A stretch of DNA of 64,000 bases, from NCBI GenBank assembly GCA_963708575.1, contig CAVPTB010000007.1, forward strand, positions 2,170,001 through 2,234,000, given 5' to 3'. The DNA comes from DASVWZ01 sp963708575 (GTDB lineage: Bacteria > Acidobacteriota > Terriglobia > Terriglobales > Acidobacteriaceae). This document shows, one piece after another, positions 1-8,320 of this stretch (within the stretch, counting starts at the first letter, position 1; each line of letters starts with the position of its first letter). The notes under the pieces were generated by a model. It searched no databases. It saw only the letters and a list, made by a program, of their open reading frames with translations, and was not told where the DNA came from. Position numbers and translations under genes: made by a program.

Positions 1-948
1 AGAAAGGGCATCGGACCAGCGAGTCAGGTCGAACTCCCGGTCTTCGTGGCGGAGAGCCCTGGCGATTGCTTCGGTCAAACCCTTCGGCCGGACTCGAAAG
101 ATCTTTGACGCAGATGTATCTTGCACCAAAGTTGGATTGCGCATGCTGTCGACGAGCTTTCGGCCTATACGCGCGTATATCGGGGTAACGAGACCGAGCC
201 ACAAACTCGATAGCCTCGGAGTCAGCACTGGAACGGGGATCATCCAACGGCGAAGCCCGCATTGCCGGGCGTATTCCTGCATGATTTCGCCGTAACTGAC
301 TTGGTCAGTCCCTCCGATTTCAAATGTGGCGCCTTGATCTGGCGGTAATTCGAGCGCCTCCATCAAGTAGGCAACGACATCTTCAATCGCGATGGGCTGG
401 GCTTTCACGTCGACCCAACGGGGGCAAATCATCACCGGCAAGCGTTGTACCAAAGCGCGAATCATTTCAAACGAGAGGCTCCCTGATCCAATCACAATGG
501 AGGCACGAAATTCGATGACCGGAACTCCTGAAGTGCGTAATATGTCCGCCACTTCGTGACGACTCCGCAGGTGAGCGGACAATGATTTGCCCGCGGTGCC
601 TAATCCCCCCAGGTAGATGATGCGTTGCAATTTTGAGTCGAGTGCAGCGTCGGCAAAGTTCTGTGCGGCCTGGCGGTCCTCTTGTTCGAACCGTCCTGAG
701 GAACCCATGGAGTGAACAAGGTAGTACGCAGTGTGCGCACCGGACATCGCAACAGACAACGAACCAAGATCGAGGCAGTCGCCTTTCACCACTTCGGTCG
801 TAGCTGCAACTTTGGAGAGGAGAAAATCCGGGCGCCGGGCAAGACAGCGAACTGGCCAACCGGTTTCTTCGAGGCTTTTGAGCAAGCGTCCCCCGATATA
901 GCCGGAAGCCCCGGTAAGCAGGACTAAAGGACGACTTTTTGAATCCAC
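1..948 (-). CDS. NAD(P)H-binding atypical SDR protein, DUF2867-type (C-terminus cut by window edge)
   Basis: The frame is open from a GTG at 948 to the left edge, 316 codons with no stop. The N-terminus carries a Rossmann nucleotide-binding motif TGASGYIGG at residues 12-20, followed by an extended/atypical short-chain dehydrogenase body (YYLVHSMG near residue 70, then a region scanning the substrate side). This is the arrangement of NmrA-like proteins that often end in a DUF2867 domain, which would lie left of the window. The GTG start is chosen because the in-frame sequence begins just before the Rossmann strand and the ATG at 959 is in another frame. The substrate cannot be told from sequence; family assignment is firm, function is not. 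Confidence 0.8.
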   Translation of the reverse strand, partial: MDSKSRPLVLLTGASGYIGGRLLKSLEETGWPVRCLARRPDFLLSKVAATTEVVKGDCLDLGSLSVAMSGAHTAYYLVHSMGSSGRFEQEDRQAAQNFADAALDSKLQRIIYLGGLGTAGKSLSAHLRSRHEVADILRTSGVPVIEFRASIVIGSGSLSFEMIRALVQRLPVMICPRWVDVKAQPIAIEDVVAYLMEALELPPDQGATFEIGGTDQVSYGEIMQEYARQCGLRRWMIPVPVLTPRLSSLWLGLVTPIYARIGRKLVDSMRNPTLVQDTSASKIFRVRPKGLTEAIARALRHEDREFDLTRWSDALS

Positions 949-1090
949 AGGAGCCTCATTCCAGCGGCAGGAGGTTGAGTTGATACTACCACCCAAGGAA
1001 GAGGGTGGTTGTTTTGCCACCCAAAAGGGCGCTGCGTCACCCATGGCGGGATTTCCCCTTGCCCGCGATTCACCTTACACTGGTAGATAC

Positions 1091-1825
1091 ATGCCTCTCG
1101 ATATTTTGGCGATTGCTGCTCACCGTGACGATGTGGAGCAGACCTGCGGTGGAACGCTCTTAAAGATGGCCGAAGCCGGACATCGTACCGGCATCCTTGA
1201 CCTCACTCAAGGAGAAATGGGCACCCGCGGAACGGCTGAGGAGCGCGAGCAGGAAGCGGCGGCCGCGGCCAAAATTCTGCGCGTGGCCCACCGCGAGGCG
1301 CTGGATATTCCGGACGGACGGGTGGAGAATACGTGGGAGAATCGACTGAAGGTGGCGCGCGTGCTTAGGGAACAGCAGCCGCGAGTCGTCATTCTTCCCT
1401 ACTGGCAGGGACGACATCCCGACCATTACACTGCTTCGACGCTGGGTTATGAGGCCTGTTTTCTAGCAGGCCTGGCGAAGCTGGCGTTCGCCGTACCGGG
1501 CTGGATCAACGATCCGCTGCCTCCGCACCGGCCGTTCAAGATCATTTACGCGACGTTGTATTACGACATCAGGCCAAGCTTTGTGGTGGATATTACCGAT
1601 CAATTTGAAAAGCGTATCGAATCGCTGATGGCCTACAAATCGCAGTTCAGCGATCAGGATGCCGGGAAAGACATCTTCCCTGCTAAGGAAGAGATACGCT
1701 CGCGCATTGAGGCAATGGCTCGGTATTATGGCATGCTCGCGGGCGTGACTTATGCGGAGCCGTTCTTGCAGAAGGAAGTAGGGTTGGTCGAGGATTTGAC
1801 ACTTCTGCCCGTCAAGTCCATATGA
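1091..1825 (+). CDS. bshB1: BshB1-type deacetylase (LmbE/PIG-L family, bacillithiol pathway)
   Basis: The 244-residue product matches the length and order of BshB1, which removes the acetyl group from GlcNAc-malate in bacillithiol synthesis. The zinc site is visible: H11-R-D-D-V-E at the N-terminus and H109-P-D-H112 later. In most LmbE proteins the first motif is HPDD; here Pro is Arg, while His and both Asp are kept. Start 1091 is chosen over an in-frame upstream start at 980 because MPLDILAIAAH is where the family begins. No bshA or bshC is visible in this window, so the pathway role rests on family similarity; another LmbE amidohydrolase role remains possible. Confidence 0.82.
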   Translation: MPLDILAIAAHRDDVEQTCGGTLLKMAEAGHRTGILDLTQGEMGTRGTAEEREQEAAAAAKILRVAHREALDIPDGRVENTWENRLKVARVLREQQPRVVILPYWQGRHPDHYTASTLGYEACFLAGLAKLAFAVPGWINDPLPPHRPFKIIYATLYYDIRPSFVVDITDQFEKRIESLMAYKSQFSDQDAGKDIFPAKEEIRSRIEAMARYYGMLAGVTYAEPFLQKEVGLVEDLTLLPVKSI

Positions 1826-1830
1826 GGCCA

Positions 1831-1846
1831 GGCGCGAACCCGCGCC
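1831..1846. terminator. Short GC-rich hairpin between convergent genes
   Basis: A perfect 6-bp stem (GGCGCG / CGCGCC) with loop AACC sits in the 31-bp gap between two convergent genes. On the plus strand it is followed by a weak T-rich stretch (ATCTTTGTT). It could serve as a shared terminator, but the T-tract is poor. Confidence 0.4.
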
Positions 1847-1856
1847 GACATCTTTG

Positions 1857-2528
1857 TTAGCTCTTCACCGCTATCGACAGGCCGTCGCGGATCGGCAGAA
1901 TCGTGCTGAACAAGTCCTTATTGGCGTAAAGAGCGCGATTGTGTTCGCGGATCGCTTTGGTGGTGGCTTCCTGATTCTTCTCGTCCGCCACGCGTCCGCT
2001 CCACAGGACGTTGTCAGTGATGAATAAGCCCCCTTTGCGCAGTTTGGGCAAGGCGAGTTTCATGGCGCGCGGGTAGTCCTGCTTATCGATGTCGTTAAAG
2101 ACGATATCGAACTCCTGCTTCTGCTCGGAAATCAGTTCGAGCGCGTCGCCTACTTTAATTTCGATACGGTCGGCGACCCCTGCGCGCTCGAAATAACCAC
2201 GGGCCTCATTGGCATTCTTGCGGTCGCCATCGGTGTAATAGACGCGGCCATCTTTTCCGACGGCGCGCGCCCACCAAATGGTTGAGTAGCCGATCGCAGA
2301 GCCCATCTCGAATACGGTCTTTGCTCCAATCATCAATGCCACCTGGTGGAGGATTCGCGCCACGGCGGGACCTACGATAGGAATTTTGCGTTTCGTGGCT
2401 TCGGACTCCATCTCGGTCAGGACTTCATCGCGTGGTGGCAGCAAGGAGAAAAGATAGTCGTCGACGGCGGGGTTGGTGATGTCTCCGTAGTGGCGCCAGG
2501 TCGGTTTGGTTTGCGTTTGTTCAGACAA
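1857..2528 (-). CDS. O-methyltransferase, class I SAM-dependent (catechol/caffeoyl-CoA OMT family)
   Basis: The 223-residue protein has the hallmark order of the bacterial catechol/caffeoyl-CoA O-methyltransferase family: the SAM-binding glycine motif FEMGSAIGYST near residue 78, an acidic strand end (YYTDGD), then FNDIDKQDYP with the metal-binding aspartate, and ITDNVLWSGRV with the second metal ligand pair DN. Such enzymes methylate hydroxyls of aromatic substrates using a divalent cation. It stands alone between convergent bshB1 and a downstream-facing UPF0173 gene, so context does not name the substrate. Confidence 0.85.
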   Translation of the reverse strand: MSEQTQTKPTWRHYGDITNPAVDDYLFSLLPPRDEVLTEMESEATKRKIPIVGPAVARILHQVALMIGAKTVFEMGSAIGYSTIWWARAVGKDGRVYYTDGDRKNANEARGYFERAGVADRIEIKVGDALELISEQKQEFDIVFNDIDKQDYPRAMKLALPKLRKGGLFITDNVLWSGRVADEKNQEATTKAIREHNRALYANKDLFSTILPIRDGLSIAVKS

Positions 2529-2600
2529 AGTCTTTTCTCTCTCTCTTTTGGCTGCAGAGACGTGCTACATCTCTGCGGATGACGATTGAATGACTCTAGA

Positions 2601-3302
2601 TTACGACAGCGTCTGTCCCGGCTTCATCTCGAGCACTTCCACTCCCGACGCCAACTTCTTCAGGTCACTCGGCCGGCCCACCAGTACCGGGAAGGTTCCA
2701 AAGTGCATGGGGATGACTGTTTTGGCCTTCAGCAACTTGCAGGCGTGGGCGGCTTCGCGTGGTCCCATGGTGTAGTGATCCCCAATCGGAATCATGGCAA
2801 TATCCGGCGCATAGAGTTCGTGGATGATGGCCATGTCGCCAAACACATTGGTGTCACCGGCGTGATAAATCTTCAATCCGTTGGAAAACTGCACTACGTA
2901 GCCACAGGCTTCGCCGCCATAAACAAAGTCGTCGCCATCCTGAATTCCGCAGGAATGGTCAGCGTGCACCATGGTGACTTTCACGTCTTCGATCGACTGG
3001 GTACCACCTTTATTCATCTCGGAAAGATTCTCAACGCCTTTCTTGTGCAGCCAGCCGCACAACTCGGGGATGCCAACAACCTTAGGTTTGTGCTTCTTGG
3101 CAATCTCGACCGCGTCGCCGATATGGTCCCCATGACCGTGTGTGACCAGCATCAGATCGACCTTCTTGACGGATCTCTCGCCGGTCGGACAGGCCGGATT
3201 TCCCATGACCCACGGATCGATGATTACGGTTTTCCCTTCGGGAGTTTCTACCCGAAACGTGGCGTGTCCGAGCCAGGTCAATTTGATTCCGTTCAAATTC
3301 AT
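2601..3302 (-). CDS. UPF0173 family metallo-beta-lactamase-fold hydrolase
   Basis: The 233-residue product begins MNLNGIKLTWLGHATF, the characteristic start of UPF0173 proteins, and carries the metal motif THGHGDH plus later His ligands (MVHADHS, YHAGDTN, PMHFGTFP). The frame is open further upstream to 3455, but that extension has no family similarity and runs into the divergent promoter region of hpt, so the start is placed at 3302. Family members are soluble metal-dependent hydrolases, some known to act on cyclic nucleotides or lactones; the substrate here is unknown. Confidence 0.88.
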   Translation of the reverse strand: MNLNGIKLTWLGHATFRVETPEGKTVIIDPWVMGNPACPTGERSVKKVDLMLVTHGHGDHIGDAVEIAKKHKPKVVGIPELCGWLHKKGVENLSEMNKGGTQSIEDVKVTMVHADHSCGIQDGDDFVYGGEACGYVVQFSNGLKIYHAGDTNVFGDMAIIHELYAPDIAMIPIGDHYTMGPREAAHACKLLKAKTVIPMHFGTFPVLVGRPSDLKKLASGVEVLEMKPGQTLS

Positions 3303-3499
3303 TCGTGTCCTCAATCCAGAGTCAGCATTGTCGCAAGTATCACTTAGACATTCTATTGAGCGCCAGGTCACAAGCGCAACGCGGGTAAAATCTGGCATGA
3401 AGACATTGATTGTGCTGGTTCCACCCGGCCCATTGTGGTCAGGCCCTTTCCCCATTTACAAAACTTTCCTCTAGGGCCACATCTACTGTCGGCGGTACT

Positions 3500-4063
3500 A
3501 TGTTCACCGTGACTGAGTTGAAAGTGTTGATTTCGCGCGAACAAATTGCTTACCGGGTGGCCGCGATAGGAGCCGACATCTCCCGGGACTTTGCGCATCA
3601 GACCGTGATCTTTGTCGGCGTGCTAAAAGGCGCGGCCATTTTCCTGGCGGATTTGGCGCGGCACGTCGAACTGGACGCGTCCTTCGATTTCATTGGAGTA
3701 TCCAGCTATGGGAACCGTCCAACCCCGACTCAAGAGTTGCAGACTGGCTGGGATTCCACGGGCGAAGCGCGGCTCACCAAGGATGTGGACCAGTCCATGC
3801 GGGACCGCAATGTCATCCTGGTCGAGGACATTCTCGACACAGGCCTGACCCTGACGTTTCTGAAGAAGCTGTTGTCGGCGCACCAACCTAAGTCGTTGAA
3901 AATCGCCGCGCTGCTGGATAAGCCTTCCCGCCGCAAGATGCCCATTGAGGCGGATTACGTAGGCTTTCGCATCCCTGATGAATTTGTGGTCGGGTACGGG
4001 CTCGATTACGCGGAAAAGTATCGTAACCTGCCGGACATCTGTGTTGTGCCGAGGGAGGGCTAA
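3500..4063 (+). CDS. hpt: Hypoxanthine phosphoribosyltransferase
   Basis: The 187-residue protein salvages hypoxanthine/guanine to IMP/GMP using PRPP. The PRPP-binding loop VILVEDILDTG lies at about 105-115 and the VGVLKGA segment that precedes the flexible loop is at 40-46. Length and motifs are normal for bacterial HPRT. Start 3500 is used because MFTVTELKVLISREQI is the family N-terminus; an in-frame upstream start at 3410 would add 30 unrelated residues. It lies 8 bp upstream of the GAF/SpoIIE phosphatase gene and may share its transcript. Confidence 0.92.
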   Translation: MFTVTELKVLISREQIAYRVAAIGADISRDFAHQTVIFVGVLKGAAIFLADLARHVELDASFDFIGVSSYGNRPTPTQELQTGWDSTGEARLTKDVDQSMRDRNVILVEDILDTGLTLTFLKKLLSAHQPKSLKIAALLDKPSRRKMPIEADYVGFRIPDEFVVGYGLDYAEKYRNLPDICVVPREG

Positions 4064-4071
4064 CCTGGCTG

Positions 4072-5895
4072 TTGATCAGCAGGCAGCCTTCCACAGTCCA
4101 CGACAGAGCGGCTGCTATCATAAGACAAGTGCCAACAGTTTCAGCTCAACCGGAGATTCCATCCAAGATTGATCCACTGCTGCTGGAAGTAGCGGATGTG
4201 GTCAACACTACCTTGGATCTTGACACTACGCTGCGCCGCGTAGCGGAACTCGTCCGCAAGGTCATTGATTACGAGATTTTTGCCATTCTTTTGCTGAACG
4301 ACAAGACTCAGGAGCTGTTCTTCCGCTTTCAAGTTGGCTATTCCAAGGAAGTTGCTGAGCGGGTTCGGATCAAGGTGGGAGAAGGGGTTACGGGATTGGC
4401 CGCGCAACGGCGGGAGCCTATCCTGGTCGATGACGTCACTCAGGATTCGCGCTACATCTCGGCGGTGCCAAATGTCCGGTCCGAGCTGGCTGTCCCGCTG
4501 ATTATCAAGAACCGACTGATCGGGGTTATTGACCTCGAATCGCAGCAATCCAATCATTTCACTGAGGAACACAAGCGGCTTCTGACGCTTATCGCTTCGC
4601 GTATGGCGGTAGGCATCGAGAATGCCCGGCTTTACACGCGCAGTACTCGCCAAGCGCGCACGCTCATTCTGCTGAATGAAATCGCACGCGAGCTGACGTC
4701 GATTCTTAATGTTGACGAGTTGCTCAAGCGGATTGCCGAACTGCTCAGCCGTCTGATTGATTACCAGATGTTTAGCATCCTTCTGGTCGATACCGAGGGC
4801 GACAAGCTACAACATCGTTTCTCGTTGCGTTTCCAGGAAAATATCGCACTAAAACACGACATCCCACTTGGGCGCGGGGTGGTTGGATACGCGGCACAGC
4901 ACAAGGAAGCGGTGCTGGTTCCGGACGTCAACAAGGATCCACGGTACATACGCTTGAATCCGGAGACCAGGTCGGAGTTGGCGGTGCCGCTCGTTTACAA
5001 GGACAAAGTAATCGGAGTGCTCGACCTTGAGCACACGCGCCGTGGCTTCTTCACAGAGGACCATCGCCGCACGGTCACGACCTTAGCGGCACAAGTTGCC
5101 ATTGCGATCGAGAACGCGCAGCTTTACGAGCAAATTGGTCTGCAGGAAAAGCGGTTGGAGCGGGACTTGGCAATGGCGCGGGAGTTGCAATTCGCGCTGC
5201 TGCCTCCCGTTGTGCCCAAACCTTCGAACCTCGAGATCGCAGCGAAATTCGTTCCGGCACGTGCCATCGGCGGCGACCTTTACGACTTCGTGAGTTACGC
5301 CTTTTCACGCACCGCGATCATTGTGGGCGATGTCAGCGGCAAGGGTGCTCCGGCCGCCATTTACGCGGCCCTGGTAAGCGGGATCCTGCGGTCGCACGCT
5401 CCGATTGAGCCGGCTCCGGCGGAGATGTTGTCCGCGGTCAATTTTTCGCTGGGAGAGCGCCGGATCGAAGGGCAGTTTGTTTCGCTCATCTATGCGGTGT
5501 GGGAAGACGTGAACCGCACACTTCGCATTTCCAATTCCGGCTTGCCGCGCCCAATCTACAGCCATGACGGGCGGACCGAGATCATTGAGGCAACCGGAAT
5601 CCCCTTGGGACTGTTTGAAGAGACCGACTACGACGAGTTAACTTTCAACGCCAAGCCCGGAGATATGTTTGTCTTCTTCAGCGATGGCATTCTCGATGCG
5701 ACTAATCGAGATGGAGAACTGTTTGGACGCGAGCGGCTTGAAGAGATCGTCGCCCAGAACTCCAATGCCTCACCGGAAGCTTTGGTGAAAATCATTTTCA
5801 AAGTGGTGGCCGAACATGCCTCCGGCGTGGAGGCCTTTGACGACCAGACGGTGGTGGTGATTCGGGTCAAAGGTGGTCCCGCAAAACGCAAGTGA
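4072..5895 (+). CDS. GAF-GAF-SpoIIE (PP2C-type) serine phosphatase, RsbU-like
   Basis: Two GAF sensor domains (about 50-195 and 215-365) are followed by a short coiled segment (EKRLERDLAMARELQFALLP) and a SpoIIE/PP2C phosphatase domain (about 385-600). The metal-binding aspartates are present in GGDLYDF, VGDVSGKG, FFSDGILDATN and FDDQTVVV. Such proteins dephosphorylate anti-anti-sigma factors in partner-switching pathways in response to a ligand bound by GAF. The start is a TTG at 4072 preceded by GAGGGAGGG; a GTG at 4129 is an alternative. The stop overlaps the lysA GTG start (GTGA), so the two are probably translationally coupled. No sigma or anti-sigma gene is adjacent. Confidence 0.9.
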   Translation: MISRQPSTVHDRAAAIIRQVPTVSAQPEIPSKIDPLLLEVADVVNTTLDLDTTLRRVAELVRKVIDYEIFAILLLNDKTQELFFRFQVGYSKEVAERVRIKVGEGVTGLAAQRREPILVDDVTQDSRYISAVPNVRSELAVPLIIKNRLIGVIDLESQQSNHFTEEHKRLLTLIASRMAVGIENARLYTRSTRQARTLILLNEIARELTSILNVDELLKRIAELLSRLIDYQMFSILLVDTEGDKLQHRFSLRFQENIALKHDIPLGRGVVGYAAQHKEAVLVPDVNKDPRYIRLNPETRSELAVPLVYKDKVIGVLDLEHTRRGFFTEDHRRTVTTLAAQVAIAIENAQLYEQIGLQEKRLERDLAMARELQFALLPPVVPKPSNLEIAAKFVPARAIGGDLYDFVSYAFSRTAIIVGDVSGKGAPAAIYAALVSGILRSHAPIEPAPAEMLSAVNFSLGERRIEGQFVSLIYAVWEDVNRTLRISNSGLPRPIYSHDGRTEIIEATGIPLGLFEETDYDELTFNAKPGDMFVFFSDGILDATNRDGELFGRERLEEIVAQNSNASPEALVKIIFKVVAEHASGVEAFDDQTVVVIRVKGGPAKRK

Positions 5896-7187
5896 CCCCT
5901 GACTGCCACAGCCGCCCTCCAGGGTTTGTGTTTCGCGAGAGAGGGCAGAAGTCCGAACTGCACTGCGAGGGCATTCCACTCAGCAGACTTGCGGAAAAGT
6001 ATGGCACTCCGCTGTACGTGTATTCCGCTGCGGCAATCCGCGAGCGGGTCAAGGCGTTCCAGGATGCATTTCGAAAGGTTCCACACACCATCTGCTACTC
6101 GGTAAAGGCCAACTCAACGCTAGGGGTTTTGCGTCTGCTCGGCAAGTTGGGATGCGGCTTCGATGTAGTCTCCGGGGGAGAGCTTGAGCGGGTTTTGCGG
6201 GCAACCAAGCCCTCGGCGAAGAAAGTTGTTTTCTCAGGCGTCGGAAAGACTCGCGAGGAAATGCTCGCTGCACTCCAGTCGGGAATACTTCTGTTCAATG
6301 TCGAGAGCGAGTCTGAACTGCAGGCATTAGCCAACGTTGCGGCGCAAACGCGAAAGACTGCCCGAATCGCGTTGCGTGTAAATCCAAACGTTTCCGCCGA
6401 AACTCACCCTTACATTTCAACCGGACTCCATGAACACAAGTTCGGCATTCCGATTGAGCAGGCGACAGAGCTGTACGCCGTGGCGTCAAAACAGAAATTC
6501 CTGAAGGTGGCCGGCGTCAGCGTTCATATCGGCTCACAGATCACCGATATGCGTCCATTTACAGCGACGATGGAACGAGTGGCGGAACTGGTTCTCCAGT
6601 TGCGTAGTACCGGTCATACGATTGATTACGTGGATGCAGGTGGAGGACTCGGAATTGACTACAACGGCGCACAGAAGGCCGCGAATCTTCGCACCGACGT
6701 GAAGGCGTATGCGAACGCCTTGCTTGCGCCGTTACGCGGGCTCAAAGTTCACTTGCTGCTGGAACCGGGGAGATCGATTATTGGGTCTTCGGGAGTACTG
6801 CTTACGCGGATTCTTTACAAAAAGGCCAACGGCCCACGAAATTTTCTAGTTGTGGACGCTGCGATGAATGACTTGGTCCGGCCTTCACTCTACAAGGCCT
6901 ATCACGAGATCGTTCCAGTGAAACCCGATGCTTCGTTGGCAACCGAAACAGTCGATGTCGTTGGCCCCATTTGTGAGACGGGAGACTTCTTCGCGCGTGA
7001 CCGCCATTTGGGAGGAACTGCCGAAGGCGACCTGCTCGCACTTCTTGATACCGGAGCATATGGCATGGTCCTGGCTTCGAACTACAACACACGTCTTCGT
7101 CCCGCCGAGATTCTGGTCGAACGAAATTCGGCAAAGGTGATTCGCCGGCGTGAAACTTCCTCCGATTTACTCCGCTTAGAAAAGTAG
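5892..7187 (+). CDS. lysA: Diaminopimelate decarboxylase
   Basis: This 431-residue PLP enzyme makes L-lysine from meso-diaminopimelate. The PLP lysine is K72 in YSVKANS; HIGSQI, DAGGGLG, LEPGRSI and the active-site cysteine motif GPICETGD follow in the usual order, ending with the substrate-binding YNTRLRP segment. The start is a GTG overlapping the previous stop by 4 nt (GTGA). Coupling lysine synthesis to a stress-type phosphatase is unexpected and is probably a matter of shared transcription, not function. A strong hairpin lies 16 bp downstream. Confidence 0.93.
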   Translation: MTPDCHSRPPGFVFRERGQKSELHCEGIPLSRLAEKYGTPLYVYSAAAIRERVKAFQDAFRKVPHTICYSVKANSTLGVLRLLGKLGCGFDVVSGGELERVLRATKPSAKKVVFSGVGKTREEMLAALQSGILLFNVESESELQALANVAAQTRKTARIALRVNPNVSAETHPYISTGLHEHKFGIPIEQATELYAVASKQKFLKVAGVSVHIGSQITDMRPFTATMERVAELVLQLRSTGHTIDYVDAGGGLGIDYNGAQKAANLRTDVKAYANALLAPLRGLKVHLLLEPGRSIIGSSGVLLTRILYKKANGPRNFLVVDAAMNDLVRPSLYKAYHEIVPVKPDASLATETVDVVGPICETGDFFARDRHLGGTAEGDLLALLDTGAYGMVLASNYNTRLRPAEILVERNSAKVIRRRETSSDLLRLEK

Positions 7188-7202
7188 CATTCGCAATACG
7201 AA

Positions 7203-7228
7203 AGGCGGCGAGCCGAAGCCCGCCGCCT
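7203..7228. terminator. Bidirectional intrinsic terminator candidate between lysA and HAF-repeat gene
   Basis: Between the convergent lysA and HAF-repeat genes is an 11-bp stem. Read on the minus strand it closes on a UUCG tetraloop and is followed by TTTCG; read on the plus strand it is followed by CTCTCTGTTCTTC. It is the best terminator candidate in this part of the window and would serve both genes, better for the minus one. Confidence 0.65.
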
Positions 7229-7253
7229 CTCTGTTCTTCAACTTCTGCAGCAA

Positions 7254-8148
7254 TTACTTCGCTTGGGCAGAGAAACCGAAGTTGCCACCCGCGGATGGGG
7301 TGTAGCGTCCAACGATCTCCAGGGTGTCGTTCAAGCCATCAGCGCGCGTGCTGTTGCTCGCCTTCGGATCATCGAACGAATAGTACTTGCCACCATGCAA
7401 CAAGACTCCGTGGGCGGCGCTGTTGGAGTCGAAATACGTTCCGTCCACGTCGCCTTTATTGTTGACTCCGTGAATGACGGTTCCGAGAGTACCCGCCTTG
7501 GCATAGGCAAACTTCTTGTAAGTTTTACCTTTGTCAGCGGTGGTGCCGGAAACGTAATTGCCGTTGGTGTCGGAGCCATAAACGGCGATGACGCCCTTGT
7601 TGTTGATCGACCACGCATTCGCCGTAGAGGCTACGCCTGAAGGAGGGGTGATCTTGGTGTACTTCTTGGCGGAATACAAGAACGCATTCTGGGTGCCGGT
7701 GGAATCGATATAGTTGCCAACAACAGCACCAGAATCATTAATGCCGTTGAGCCTGGGTCGATACCGCCTTCGGGTAAGCGATCTTGGTGATCTTACCCTT
7801 TGCATAGGTGAAAGCATCGCTTTCGCCAGTGTTGTTGTCAGTGCACCATCCTGCAGCTACGTTCGTCTTGTTGATTCCGTAGAAGGCCGTTACGGAGCAA
7901 TTCTTAACGTCGACTTTCGTGACTTTCTTGCCGGCCAGGATCAACGCGTGCTGAACGTTACTGGCATCGATGTAATCGCCAGCAATCGTGCCAGCGTTAT
8001 TGACGCCATAACTATCGGTTTCCAGAGCCTTGGGCACTGTGACATCTTTGAAGGTGAATTTCAACGCTGGGGCGGAGGCAGCGGCTGTCAAAGACAGCAC
8101 TGTCGACGCCAGCAGAACTAGTGGTAAAGCAGACTTGTTGCGAGTCAT
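7254..8148 (-). pseudogene. Secreted HAF-repeat protein, interrupted by a +1 frameshift
   Basis: Two overlapping reading frames (start 8148, and a second one ending at 7254) together make a protein of about 297 residues: a signal peptide (LPLVLLASTVLSLTAAASA) and repeats of the type YGVNNAGTIAGDYID, NGINDSGAVVGNYID, WSINNKGVIAVY, HGVNNKGDVDGTYFD. These are HAF-type repeats of secreted Acidobacteria/Proteobacteria proteins of unknown function. The frame breaks at about 7752-7753: removing one of two C bases (plus strand) restores VSTQ-LNGINDSG. A strong AGGAGG precedes the ATG. The break may be a real mutation or an assembly error; the two halves keep full repeat similarity, which favours a recent event. 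Confidence 0.75.
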
Positions 8149-8320
8149 TTACTTCCTCCTGGAGTGATTCACTACCGGGTCCGTGGCAATCCCGAGCCCG
8201 CTACGCTTGAAAAGCTGCAGAGGACAGCGAGTCTAGCACGCGATTCAATAGTGATCAATCCTCAGGAGTACCGAAAATTTTAAGAGTGCAAACTCTTGCA
8301 CACTGCTCCGGGCGCGGCTT

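Noticed and set aside
2586..3347. 253-codon plus-strand open frame
   Set aside because: Lies antisense to the UPF0173 gene, whose motifs are clear; its protein has no recognisable features.
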